The translations under genes and the position numbers were made by a program. Below, piece after piece: positions 1-8,158 of a stretch of 60,463 bases of DNA (the first letter of the stretch is position 1; each line of letters begins with the position of its first letter). The DNA is taken from assembly GCA_937864115.1 (NCBI GenBank), contig CALMII010000031.1, forward strand, positions 1 through 60,463, in the 5' to 3' direction. The notes beneath the pieces are model-generated. The model was not told the DNA's origin. It searched no databases and saw nothing but the letters and a program-made list of their open reading frames with translations. The DNA comes from an uncultured Steroidobacter sp. Lineage in GTDB: Bacteria; Pseudomonadota; Gammaproteobacteria; Steroidobacterales; Steroidobacteraceae.

Positions 1-354
1 CGCCGGGTCGGCGGCGAGAAAGGCCACGTCCCACGCGCCGGCCTTCGCCGCGTCGGCCATCTTGCCCGCCGTGTCGTACGCCACGAAGGCCACCGGCAGG
101 CCAAGGCGCCGCGCCAGCTCGCGCGCGAGCGCGGGGCCCACGCCCTGTGGCGTCCGGTCGGCGGCGCGCTGCGCGATGACGGGGTTGCCGAAATTCACGC
201 CCACGCGCAGCACGCCCGCGGGCGCGATCTCCGGCGACGGCACGCGCACCCAGCCTTCCATCAGCCGGCGGGCGCTGCGGCTGGCGGAAGCCAGCGCGCG
301 ATCCAGTGCCCTGGCCGGCGACAAGAAAGACTGAATCGTCACGTCACAACGCAT
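1..354 (-). CDS. Partial solute-binding protein, family 3-like (3' end outside window)
   Basis: Only the first 118 codons are in the window; the gene runs off the left edge. Read from ATG at 354, residues 44-51 (GVLRVGVN) begin the first strand typical of family-3 periplasmic solute-binding proteins. A region with TPQGVGPALARELARRLG and a later DVAFLAADPA resembles the ligand-contacting lobe of amino-acid or polar-solute binders (family knowledge, recognised by eye). There is no hydrophobic signal peptide before this strand, which is unusual for the family. A GGGAAG lies about 11 bases before ATG 354; ATG 261 is an alternative start that skips the first 31 residues but has no clear ribosome site. 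It is divergent from the ComEA-like gene. The substrate cannot be inferred. Confidence 0.6.
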   Translation of the reverse strand, partial: MRCDVTIQSFLSPARALDRALASASRSARRLMEGWVRVPSPEIAPAGVLRVGVNFGNPVIAQRAADRTPQGVGPALARELARRLGLPVAFVAYDTAGKMADAAKAGAWDVAFLAADPA

Positions 355-473
355 TTCTGCGTTGTCTTCCCAGTTATTCGTCGACACCGTGCCATCGGCA
401 CGGTGCAGGATGCATCGCGATCACCGTTCGTGATCCGAGTGTCACCACCATTTCCAAGGCAAGGGAGAAGCCA

Positions 474-773
474 ATGTCGAATTCGAAGCTGTCGATTGCA
501 ACCCGTCGTTCCGTCCAGATCCTGATCGCCAGTCTGGCGCCGCTGCTGGCATGGGCCGGCCCGGTCGATATCAACAAGGCCGATGCCGCCACCATCGCCA
601 AGGAACTGCAGGGTGTCGGCCTCAGCAAGGCGCAGGCGATCGTTGCGTATCGCGAGAAGAACGGCGCGTTCAAGAGCGCCGATGATCTGTCCAAGGTGAA
701 GGGAATCGGTGCCAAGACGGTGGAGCGCAATCGCACCAATATCCGGGTCGAGGCGGAGAAGAAGACGGGCTGA
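474..773 (+). CDS. Helix-hairpin-helix protein, ComEA-like
   Basis: This 99-residue exported protein begins with a signal peptide (about residues 1-29, ending LAPLLAWAG) followed by a single ComEA-type helix-hairpin-helix domain. The domain starts VDINKADAATIAKEL, with GVGLSKAQAIVAYRE and KVKGIGAKTVERNR forming the two hairpins. Proteins of this kind bind double-stranded DNA without sequence specificity, and ComEA itself acts in periplasmic DNA uptake. No other competence gene is nearby, so a role in uptake is inference. The start is set by the AAGGGAGAAG ribosome site ending just before ATG 474; longer in-frame starts upstream have no such site. A strong stem-loop follows the gene. Confidence 0.85.
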   Translation: MSNSKLSIATRRSVQILIASLAPLLAWAGPVDINKADAATIAKELQGVGLSKAQAIVAYREKNGAFKSADDLSKVKGIGAKTVERNRTNIRVEAEKKTG

Positions 774-820
774 GCGGAACCTTCCGCCACAGAGAGCGTT
801 GCAGCTCTTCTTCAAGTATC

Positions 821-850
821 GATGGCGCCCGTCTCGTGACGGGCGTCATC
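821..850 (+). terminator. Stem-loop downstream of the ComEA-like gene
   Basis: GATGGCGCCCGTC and GACGGGCGTCATC form a 13-bp stem (one G-U wobble) closed by a TCGT loop, 47 bases after the stop codon. It is followed only by TTGAT, not a T-run, so it may be a weak intrinsic terminator or a 3'-end stabiliser. Confidence 0.6.
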
Positions 851-877
851 TTGATGGGGCGAGGCCTGCGATATGAT
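851..877 (+). promoter_or_regulatory. Possible sigma-70 promoter of galU
   Basis: TTGATG at 851-856 and TATGAT at 872-877 resemble -35 and -10 hexamers, with a short 15-base spacer (16 if the -35 is shifted one base). They lie just after the terminator-like hairpin and about 28 bases before the galU start, the expected place. This rests on pattern recognition only. Confidence 0.35.
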
Positions 878-904
878 GCCGCGTCCATTCACGGAGACGC
901 GGCT

Positions 905-1801
905 GTGACTCAAGCGAAAGACATCCGGACGGCAGTTTTCCCGGTAGCGGGACGCGGCACGCGGTTCCTGCCGGCGACCAAGGCCAGTCCAAAGGAAATG
1001 CTGCCGATCGTCGACAAGCCGCTGATCCAGTATGCCGCCGAGGAAGCGCTGGCCGCGGGCGCGCGCAAACTGGTGTTCATCACGGGCAGTTCCAAGCGCG
1101 CCATCGAAGACCACTTCGACTCCGACCACGAACTCGAAGAAGCGCTCGAGGCGCAGGGCAAGGTGGATCTGCTCAAGGCATTGCGCGACATCGTTCCCTC
1201 GTGGGCCAGCTGCATCTACATCCGTCAACCGTCGCCGCTGGGCCTCGGTCACGCCGTGTGGTGCGCCAAGCCCGTGGTCGGTGACGAGCCTTTCTTCGTT
1301 CATCTCGCCGACGATCTGATCGACGCGCCGACGCCGTGTCTGCGCCAGATGGCGGATGTTTTCGCCGAGCGCGGCGGCAGCGTGCTGGGCGTCGAAACCG
1401 TGCCGCGCGCCGACACGGACAAGTACGGCATCGTGTCCACCGAGGAGACCGACGGGCGTGTGTCCAAGGTCAAGCAGATCGTCGAGAAGCCGCGGCCGGC
1501 GAATGCGCCTTCGACCCTCGCCGTGGTGGGTCGTTATCTGCTGTCGCCGACCATCTTCGACAAACTCGAACGTACGGGTCGCGGTGCGGGCGGCGAAATC
1601 CAGCTCACCGACGCGATCGCGGACCTGCTGGCCGATGAGAGCGTCTATGCCTACGAGTTCGAAGGCAAACGCTACGACTGCGGCAGCAAGATCGGCTACT
1701 TACAGGCGACGGTCGAGTACGGACTGAAGCACGAGACGCTCGGCCCGAAATTCAACGAGTACCTGGTCGGTCTCGTCAATCGACTGCCGGGTGCGAAATA
1801 G
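905..1801 (+). CDS. galU: UTP-glucose-1-phosphate uridylyltransferase
   Basis: This 298-residue cytosolic enzyme makes UDP-glucose from UTP and glucose-1-phosphate for cell-envelope polysaccharides and glycolipids. The nucleotide-binding signature appears near the N-terminus (FPVAGRGTRFLPATKASPKEM), followed by PIVDKPLIQYAAEEA and FITGSSKRAIEDHFD. The later segments VHLADDLID, IVEKPRPANAPS and GAGGEIQLTDAI are typical of GalU. Length matches the roughly 300-residue family. The start is the GTG at 905, because GGAG sits 8 bases upstream; the ATG codons further upstream would add unrelated residues and lie close to the probable promoter. The last 34 codons overlap, antisense, the 3' end of the convergent subtilisin gene. 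Confidence 0.95.
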   Translation: MTQAKDIRTAVFPVAGRGTRFLPATKASPKEMLPIVDKPLIQYAAEEALAAGARKLVFITGSSKRAIEDHFDSDHELEEALEAQGKVDLLKALRDIVPSWASCIYIRQPSPLGLGHAVWCAKPVVGDEPFFVHLADDLIDAPTPCLRQMADVFAERGGSVLGVETVPRADTDKYGIVSTEETDGRVSKVKQIVEKPRPANAPSTLAVVGRYLLSPTIFDKLERTGRGAGGEIQLTDAIADLLADESVYAYEFEGKRYDCGSKIGYLQATVEYGLKHETLGPKFNEYLVGLVNRLPGAK

Positions 1802-3673
1802 CAGCAACGCCAGGAACGCGATCAGTTCCCACCCGGTCTCGCCGCCACCTCCGCCACCGCCCGACGTCGCCGGTGGCGTTGGCGTTGGTGTTGCGGGTGG
1901 GTCGGGCACCGCAAGCATGACGGCTTCCGTGTCCTGTTCTCCCTGATCGTCAGCAATCGTCAGACGCAGCGTGAATCGACCGCTGTTCGGCATCTGCAAC
2001 GACGTGCTCGCCTGCGCCGGTGCTGCGATGACGGGCAGCACGCTGCCATTCACGCTTTCCGCACTCCATCGATACGAAACCAGTGTGCGACCGTTCGAGG
2101 CGAAGCTGGTGCCGGCGTCGAGTGCGATCGTGGCGCCTGGAGCGGCCGTTCCTGCGGTTTGCAGGATCGCAAACGGACGCCGCGCCGCCGCAACGGCCGC
2201 GCCGGTATTCAGCATTCCCGCGCCGCAGGTCTGAGTCGTGCAATTGCATTCCGTTGCCTGCAGATCGGTGTCGCCGACGGGTGCGTGACAGGTCGGAATC
2301 GTCGTATCGGCGCTGACGGGAAAGGGCGAGGCTGACTGCCTGACCAGCGTGACGAGTTGTCCCGGCGACAGCCGGCTGTTGACGGCGCGCATCAGCGCGA
2401 CTGCGGCCGCGGCCTGCGGTGCCGAGAAACTCGTGCCGACGTTGTAGCGAATCTGATCTGTGTACGTGGACATCGCGGGAATCGTCGTGCCGCTGTTGCT
2501 GGCGACCACGATCGAGAACAGGCACGGCTGACCGATGCCGGTGTTCACGCAGTTGCCTCCCGGCGCGCCGATCGACAGCGCGGGTCCGAGATTGCTGAAG
2601 CCGACCTTGGTGCCGGCGTGCCGAATGCCTGCGACGCCGAGAACGCCGCTGCAATTGGCCGGCGTGCCCACTGGCCCGCCCTCGTTGCCGGCGGACGCAA
2701 CCACCAGCACGCCTCGCGCCGTGATTTCATCGACCGCCGCCTGATAGGCCGCAGTGCAAAGGCCATCGCTGCCGAGACTGAGATTGATTACCGCGGCCGG
2801 CGTCGGATTCGCCGGCACGCCGGCCACGCTCAGACCCGCGGCCCAGCGCATGGCGGCGATGATGTCGGAGTCGAATCCGCCGCATTTGCCGAGGACGCGC
2901 ACCGGCAGGATCCTGGTGTTGAATGCTGCCCCTGCCACGCCCGCTGCATTGTTCGTGAGCGCGCCGACGAGTCCGGCCACTCGCGTTCCATGCCATGAAC
3001 TGTTGACGATGTCGCAGTCCGAAAAGTCGGCCTGCGTGCGATCCGTCGAATCCACCCAGTCGCCCGGGTCCGACGGATCTGCGTCGCGCGCATTGCCATC
3101 GTTCGCCACGTTGAGGCGAGAGACGAAATCGTATCCGGGCAGCAGCTTGCCGCCTTCCTGCGTTCGACCCAGATCGGGATGGTCGAATCGCACTCCGGTA
3201 TCGAGCACCGCCACGACCAGCGACGGATCGCCGGACGTGATGCCCCAGGCGGCGTCGGTACGCGTCGCCGAAGGCTGCTCCGCCAGCAGATACCACTGGC
3301 TCGCGAGCAGCGGGTCGTTGGTGAGTGCGTGTGCGTGTCGCCGCAGATCCGGGGATGCATAGACGACCTCGGGATCCGCCTCGATCTGACGCAGCACCGT
3401 CGAGAGATCGTTTCCCGACAGCCTGTGCGGCAGTTCCAGCACGTCGGTGTCCGTGTCCAATGACTGCTTGCGGTGAATCTGCAGTCCGCTCAGGCGGGCT
3501 GCCTTCTGCAGCCGGATTCCGCCGGTCTCCGAGGCACGCCAGCGGACGATGATGCTGTCGGCCGAGTCGGAGTCACCCGGCTTTGCGAACTCGCCGTTGT
3601 ATTCGGCGCCCAGCGCAGTGAGCGCGCCTGCCAGCAATAGCAGCGTCGCTGCGAATTTGAGTTCGGACCGCAT
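1700..3673 (-). CDS. Secreted subtilisin-like serine protease (S8) with GlyGly-CTERM-like tail
   Basis: This 657-residue exported protease has a signal peptide at about residues 1-22, a propeptide-like region to about 120 and an S8 catalytic domain. The catalytic triad is complete: Asp158 in AVLDTGVRFDHPDLG, His228 in SSWHGTRVAG and Ser415 in GTSFSAPQAA, with oxyanion Asn330 in VASAGNEGG. A PKD/Ig-like segment (about 500-590) is followed by a Pro/Thr linker, a run of seven Gly and a hydrophobic stretch ending in LLLFRTRQ. This looks like a GlyGly-CTERM tag, which rhombosortase cleaves on type II-secreted proteases (family knowledge). Unusually, 27 more residues follow the tag, encoded antisense to the end of galU. 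It is divergent from the enoyl-CoA hydratase gene. Confidence 0.93.
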   Translation of the reverse strand: MRSELKFAATLLLLAGALTALGAEYNGEFAKPGDSDSADSIIVRWRASETGGIRLQKAARLSGLQIHRKQSLDTDTDVLELPHRLSGNDLSTVLRQIEADPEVVYASPDLRRHAHALTNDPLLASQWYLLAEQPSATRTDAAWGITSGDPSLVVAVLDTGVRFDHPDLGRTQEGGKLLPGYDFVSRLNVANDGNARDADPSDPGDWVDSTDRTQADFSDCDIVNSSWHGTRVAGLVGALTNNAAGVAGAAFNTRILPVRVLGKCGGFDSDIIAAMRWAAGLSVAGVPANPTPAAVINLSLGSDGLCTAAYQAAVDEITARGVLVVASAGNEGGPVGTPANCSGVLGVAGIRHAGTKVGFSNLGPALSIGAPGGNCVNTGIGQPCLFSIVVASNSGTTIPAMSTYTDQIRYNVGTSFSAPQAAAAVALMRAVNSRLSPGQLVTLVRQSASPFPVSADTTIPTCHAPVGDTDLQATECNCTTQTCGAGMLNTGAAVAAARRPFAILQTAGTAAPGATIALDAGTSFASNGRTLVSYRWSAESVNGSVLPVIAAPAQASTSLQMPNSGRFTLRLTIADDQGEQDTEAVMLAVPDPPATPTPTPPATSGGGGGGGETGWELIAFLALLLFRTRQSIDETDQVLVEFRAERLVLQSVLDRRL

Positions 3674-3808
3674 GTGCGATGCCTGTCGTGACAGCGGGGT
3701 TTCCCGACGCAGTGTAGTCGTGCCATCGCGTACCGAAACGTCGAGCAGTTCACGCCGATCGCCGCTCGGTGTCTATACTCCCGTGGCATTCGCGTCAGAG
3801 GCGCCGCA

Positions 3809-4615
3809 ATGAACGAGTCATCCCTGGTCCAGATACGCCGCGACGGCGCCGTCGTCACGCTGATCCTGAATCGACCCGAGGCGCTGAACGCGCTGAATGT
3901 CCCTCTGGTGGCAGAACTGCGGCGCGCACTGGAGCAGGTCGCGATGGATGCGTCCGTCGGTGCGGTCGTCCTGACCGGCGCAGGGCGTGGATTCTGTTCG
4001 GGCGGGGATTTGCGCGAAGGGGCTGCTGCGAAACCGACGAGCGCAGGCGGGCGTGAATTCGAACCCTGGGCCGACAATCTGCGCGCTGCGATGGAGTGTT
4101 CGCACATCCTGCACCAGATGCCCAAGCCGACCATCGCGATGATGCGCGGCCCGGCGGCAGGCGCCGGTCTCGCGCTGGCGACGGCCTGCGACCTGCGCAT
4201 CGCAGCGGAAGACGCCACGCTGACGACGGCCTTCGCCCGGGTGGGACTGTCCGGCGACTTCGGCATCACCTGGTTCCTGACGCGGCTGGTCGGCACGGCG
4301 AAGGCGCGCGAACTCATGTATCTGAGCGAGAAGCTGGATGCAGCCGAGGCATTGCGCATTGGACTCGTCAACCGCGTCGTCCCGGTTGAGCAACTCGAGG
4401 CGGTCACTCTCGAGATCGCGCGAAAGATCGGCGACGGTCCTCGCGTCACCAACCGCTACATCAAGCGCAACCTGAATGTTGCCGAGGCCGGTGATCTGGC
4501 GGATTCGCTCGATCTGGAAGCTCATCACCTGACCCTCACGCGGATGACCGAAGACCATCGCGAAGCCGTCAGCGCCTTCCACGAGAAGCGCCCGCCCGTC
4601 TTCAAGGGGCGTTAA
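3809..4615 (+). CDS. Enoyl-CoA hydratase/isomerase family protein
   Basis: This 268-residue crotonase-fold enzyme probably hydrates or isomerises acyl-CoA substrates. Family marks are NRPEALNALN near residue 20, the first oxyanion-hole segment GRGFCSGGDLRE near 60, and the second MRGPAAGAGLALATACDLRI near 115-135. Next comes FARVGLSGDFGITWFLTRLVG, where many hydratases carry a catalytic Glu. Here the position reads Gly-Asp, as in PaaG/EchA-like members, so the exact reaction is uncertain. C-terminal helices end with FHEKRPPVFKGR, typical of the family. AGAGG lies 7 bases before the ATG. It stands alone, divergent from the protease, so the pathway cannot be read from context. Confidence 0.9.
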   Translation: MNESSLVQIRRDGAVVTLILNRPEALNALNVPLVAELRRALEQVAMDASVGAVVLTGAGRGFCSGGDLREGAAAKPTSAGGREFEPWADNLRAAMECSHILHQMPKPTIAMMRGPAAGAGLALATACDLRIAAEDATLTTAFARVGLSGDFGITWFLTRLVGTAKARELMYLSEKLDAAEALRIGLVNRVVPVEQLEAVTLEIARKIGDGPRVTNRYIKRNLNVAEAGDLADSLDLEAHHLTLTRMTEDHREAVSAFHEKRPPVFKGR

Positions 4616-4757
4616 AGTGCTCGAGAAAACAGGAGATCGGTCACACAGGCCGGTGGCCGATTGAACCAGAATGCAATGTCGAGAAATTGCGGCAGCACGT
4701 TCCGCAATCCGCATCAGATGAAGCTGCGACTTCGAAGCAATCATCAGGAATCTGCGC

Positions 4758-5051
4758 ATGAGCCGTCCGACCGTAGTGGAACTGAACTTTCCCGACTTCA
4801 AACGCGCGCTGGAGAATGCGGTCGCGCAGGGCACCCGCATCATCCCGAGAGAGAAGGAACGGTGGGAGGCGTACGTGGCTGCGAACCAGGTACGCGAGCT
4901 GAATTTTCAGGCCTATGCACGCGGCAAGTTCGACAATCTCGAAGCCGTGATCATCGATGCCGGGCCGCCCTGGGGCGGTTACTACCTCTGGTCCGCCGCC
5001 GAAGAAGTCGTGCTGCGCTGGCAGCGGCCGTCAACGGATCCGACACCGTAG
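4758..5051 (+). CDS. Small hypothetical protein
   Basis: This 97-residue protein has no signal peptide or membrane segment and matches no family I recognise. It has a charged, probably helical N-terminal half (from FKRALENAVAQG to REKERWEAYVAAN) and an aromatic C-terminal part (GPPWGGYYLWSAAEEVVLRW). AGGA lies about 8 bases before ATG 4758, supporting translation from that codon. It sits 105 bases upstream of vgrG on the same strand, so an association with the T6SS is possible but unproven. A GC-rich palindrome (CCCGCGCGGG) in the gap may end its transcript. Confidence 0.6.
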   Translation: MSRPTVVELNFPDFKRALENAVAQGTRIIPREKERWEAYVAANQVRELNFQAYARGKFDNLEAVIIDAGPPWGGYYLWSAAEEVVLRWQRPSTDPTP

Positions 5052-5156
5052 AAGTGTGACGCCCGCCCGCCGATTCGGCCTTTGGTCGATTGGCTCCCCG
5101 CGCGGGCTTTGTGTTAGAAATTCGCCACGTCGGGTGGGAATCCGCAGGCAGCGCCA

Positions 5157-7298
5157 GTGAGCAGAAAGATAACCCTCAAAAGTCCATTGGCCGCAGATCA
5201 ACTGTTGATCCGTGCTGCCAGCGTCACCGAACAGCTCGGGCGCCTTTTCGAAATCGATCTCGATCTGCTGAGTCCCGACGAAAGTCTCGACTTCGACAAG
5301 CTGCTGGGCAAGGAGATCACCCTGTCGGTGCTGCTCGACGACGGCAGCCAGCGGCACTTTCATGCCTACATCGCCGAGTTCGGCCAGACCGGCCGTCTGG
5401 GCGACTACGCCAGCTATCGCGCGCGTGCCGTGCCGTGGCTCTGGTTCCTGACGCGCACCGCGGATTGCCGCATCTTCCAGAATCTGAGCGTGCCCGAGAT
5501 CGTGAAGCAGGTGTTCAAGGAACAGGGCTACACGAACGTCAAGGACACGCTGACGAAGAGCTATCGCAAGCGCGAGTACTGCGTGCAGTACCGCGAGACC
5601 GATTTCAACTTCGTGCAGCGGCTCATGGAAGAAGAGGGCATCTACTACTACTTCAAACATACGGCCAGTACGCACACCCTGGTGCTCGCCGATTCGTACA
5701 GCGGGCACGAAAGCTTCGCGTCGTACGAGACCATCGAGTACTTTCCGCCTTCGGAGAACGCACAGCGCGAGAAGGACCACATCCATGACTGGCAGCGGCA
5801 GCGCAATGTGCAGCCGGGCAAGTACGTCGTCATGGACTATGACTTCACCAAGCCGCGTGCGCAGCTGAAGACGCAGTATGTGCAGAAGCGCGATTTCCCC
5901 AAGTCGGACGCGGAAATGTTCGACTATCCCGGTGGCTTCACCGTGTCAGGCGATGGCGATCATTACGCGCGCGCGAGGCTCGAATCGCTGCAGGCGCAGT
6001 ACGAACTGCAGACCGGCGTCGGCAACGCCCGCGGCCTCGCCACCGGCTATCTGTTCAAGCTGGATGGCTATCCGCGCAAGGACCAGAACAAGGAATACCT
6101 GATCGTCGGCGCGGTACACCGCGTTCACGCCGGCGATTACGAGTCAGGCACGGCTGGCACGCCCGACGACTACACCTGCTCCTTCGACGCCATCGACGCC
6201 AAGGAGCCGTTCCGCACGCCGATAACGACCCGCAAGCCGGCGGTCGGCGGTCCGCAGACGGCAACGGTCACCGGGCCGAGCGGCGAAGAAATCCACACCG
6301 ACAAGTACGGCCGCGTGAAAGTGCAGTTCCACTGGGACCGCGAAGGTCAGCGCGACGAAAAGAGCTCGTGCTGGGTGCGTGTTTCGCAGATCTGGGCCGG
6401 CAAGAACTGGGGCTGGATGAGCATTCCGCGCATCGGCCAGGAAGTCGTCGTCGACTTTCTCGAAGGCGATCCGGACCAGCCGATCATCACCGGCCGCGTC
6501 TACAACGCCGACAACATGCCGCCGTTCGAACTGCCGGGCAACAAGACCCAGTCGGGCCTGCGCACGCGCAGCACGTTGAACGGCACCGCGGACAACTGCA
6601 ACGAGATCCGCTTCGAAGACAAGAAGGGCTCGGAACAGCTCTTCATGCACGCGGAAAAGAACCAGGACATCGAGGTCGAGAACGACGAGACCCACTGGGT
6701 CGGGCACGATCGGACCAAGACGATCGACAATGACGAGACAACGCACGTCAAGCATGATCGGACGGAGACGGTTGATAACAATGAAACCATCACGATTCAT
6801 GGTACCCGCACCGAAACGGTCGACAAGGATGAGTCGATTACCATCGGTGCGGGCCGCACGGAGAATGTCGCCAAGAACGAAACGATCAGCATCGGTCAGG
6901 ATCGGTCTGAGTCGGTGGGCGGTAGCGAAAGCGTAAGCATCGGTAAGGATCAGTCGGTCAGCATCGGTGCGAACAGATCGCTGAGCGTTGGCAAGGATGA
7001 GAACATCACGATCTCTGCGAACCGCACGGACCAAGTCGGCAAGAATGTAGATGTGACGGTCGGCAAGACGCGCAGTACGTCGGTCGGCGAGAATGAGAGT
7101 CTGACCGTCGCCAAAGGCATGGTGATCGATGTCGGCGATCAGATTACGATCAAAACGGGGTCAGCGAGCATTACGATGAAGAAGGACGGAACGATCACCA
7201 TCAAAGGCAAGGACATCACGCTCGACGGCAGTGGCAAGATAAACGTCAAGGCATCCAGTGATATCGCCATCAAGGGAAGCAAGGTGACGCAGAACTAG
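5157..7298 (+). CDS. vgrG: T6SS spike protein VgrG (TssI)
   Basis: This 713-residue protein forms the trimeric T6SS spike that sits on the Hcp tube and carries effectors. The N-terminal gp27-like part (about 1-370) includes LIRAASVTEQLGRLFEIDLD and the FVQRLMEEEGIYYYF motif. The gp5-like OB-fold (about 385-470) has SCWVRVSQIWAGKNWGWMSIP, PRIGQEVVVDFLEGDPDQP and ITGRVYNADNMPP. From about residue 504 to the end a repetitive beta-helix needle follows, with 8- and 16-residue periodicity. There is no C-terminal enzymatic extension, so cargo must be carried non-covalently; the AHH nuclease gene 29 bases downstream is the obvious candidate. The start is GTG 5157, because the N-terminal SRKITLKSP begins the family fold directly. 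Confidence 0.96.
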   Translation: MSRKITLKSPLAADQLLIRAASVTEQLGRLFEIDLDLLSPDESLDFDKLLGKEITLSVLLDDGSQRHFHAYIAEFGQTGRLGDYASYRARAVPWLWFLTRTADCRIFQNLSVPEIVKQVFKEQGYTNVKDTLTKSYRKREYCVQYRETDFNFVQRLMEEEGIYYYFKHTASTHTLVLADSYSGHESFASYETIEYFPPSENAQREKDHIHDWQRQRNVQPGKYVVMDYDFTKPRAQLKTQYVQKRDFPKSDAEMFDYPGGFTVSGDGDHYARARLESLQAQYELQTGVGNARGLATGYLFKLDGYPRKDQNKEYLIVGAVHRVHAGDYESGTAGTPDDYTCSFDAIDAKEPFRTPITTRKPAVGGPQTATVTGPSGEEIHTDKYGRVKVQFHWDREGQRDEKSSCWVRVSQIWAGKNWGWMSIPRIGQEVVVDFLEGDPDQPIITGRVYNADNMPPFELPGNKTQSGLRTRSTLNGTADNCNEIRFEDKKGSEQLFMHAEKNQDIEVENDETHWVGHDRTKTIDNDETTHVKHDRTETVDNNETITIHGTRTETVDKDESITIGAGRTENVAKNETISIGQDRSESVGGSESVSIGKDQSVSIGANRSLSVGKDENITISANRTDQVGKNVDVTVGKTRSTSVGENESLTVAKGMVIDVGDQITIKTGSASITMKKDGTITIKGKDITLDGSGKINVKASSDIAIKGSKVTQN
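6666..7295 (+). repeat. Coding repeats for the VgrG beta-helix needle
   Basis: About 210 codons encode degenerate 8-residue units, often paired as 16, with alternating patterns such as RTETVDNNETITI, RTENVAKNETISI and RSESVGGSESVSI. Acidic Asp/Glu and Gly turns recur every eight residues, the pattern of the triple-stranded beta-helix in gp5 and VgrG needles. The DNA repeat is imperfect, so the region is probably not slippage-prone. Confidence 0.8.
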
Positions 7299-7327
7299 CA
7301 CGGTGCGAAAGCGGACGGACTGATCCT

Positions 7328-8140
7328 ATGGAAATGCTTGAATCTGTGGCGCTGCCAGCGATCGTGCTGGACAAGACGAGCCCATGCTGGTTTTGCGAGG
7401 AAAAGAACGACTCCGCAATCAGGAACAGCGAGACGGAGGATCCAGCCAGCCCGGAGGGTGAGGATGAGGGGCCCGAGAATGGCGAGCACAATGACGCATC
7501 TGTGCTCGGGGGGAACTTGGGCTCGAGACCTACCTGGAACATCAGCCATAAGGTGGAAGCGGAGGATCCGATAGAGGCGGGCGTGCAGACTGAAATCGTT
7601 CCGGCGGCGCACCATCTCCTTCCAGGCAACGCTTCGGTGAAGAAGGCTACCCTGCTGCACAAGTACATGGTTTGGGAAGGCAAGAATCCCAAGGGGTTCA
7701 AGGGACCGATCGGTTACGACATCAACAACGCCAGCAATGGCGTATGGCTTCCGGGCAACTACGCTGTCAGGGTGGGGACGGATTTCGGTCAGAACTGGGG
7801 GCAGTTCAATGATCCCTTCAAGGAGGCCTATGCGTTGGCTGCGATGAGAAGTGCCGGCAATCTGCAGTTGCATGACGCGCATCCGGCCTACAACGCAAAC
7901 GTACGCAGCACGCTTCTCGATATTGCCAAGAAGCTCGATGCATTGTGGACGGACCGTTCGAAGTGCCCGGTGTGCGACAAGGATCTCAAGGATCAGCTCA
8001 CGCCGCCGTATGGCCTGGTGGGGCGGCTTAATGCGCTGTCCGCCGAACACAAGAAGGCCCTCATTTTCACGGCTCATAATCGCAAGGCCATCAACAATGG
8101 CTACTACACGTCCAGTCGCGTACTTGGCGTCTATGGTTGA
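7328..8140 (+). CDS. Predicted T6SS effector: AHH-family (HNH/Endo VII) nuclease
   Basis: This 270-residue protein carries the hallmark of AHH nucleases of the HNH/Endonuclease VII fold. AHH at residues 94-96 lies in VPAAHHLLPGNASV, followed by YDINNASNGVWLPGN near 130-144 and HDAHPAYNANVRSTL at 182-196. These would supply the metal-binding and catalytic histidines and asparagines (family knowledge). The N-terminal 85 residues are acidic and low-complexity with CWFC at 20-23, possibly a VgrG-docking region; CPVC at 213-216 could pair with it to bind zinc. There is no signal peptide. Directly after vgrG and before an Imm11-type gene, it is very probably an antibacterial DNase toxin. A sampled 60-base line had 32 G+C against 38 in a tssK line, hinting at recent acquisition. 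Confidence 0.82.
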   Translation: MEMLESVALPAIVLDKTSPCWFCEEKNDSAIRNSETEDPASPEGEDEGPENGEHNDASVLGGNLGSRPTWNISHKVEAEDPIEAGVQTEIVPAAHHLLPGNASVKKATLLHKYMVWEGKNPKGFKGPIGYDINNASNGVWLPGNYAVRVGTDFGQNWGQFNDPFKEAYALAAMRSAGNLQLHDAHPAYNANVRSTLLDIAKKLDALWTDRSKCPVCDKDLKDQLTPPYGLVGRLNALSAEHKKALIFTAHNRKAINNGYYTSSRVLGVYG

Positions 8141-8158
8141 GCAAGCTGGAGTCCACGG

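Noticed and set aside
62..334. Rightward 90-residue frame at the left edge
   Set aside because: Ser/Arg/Pro-rich with no motif, and the opposite strand encodes a solute-binding protein segment.
5052..5156. Intrinsic terminator before vgrG
   Set aside because: CCCGCGCGGG is palindromic but too short a stem and only a weak T-rich stretch follows, so it was not listed as a feature.
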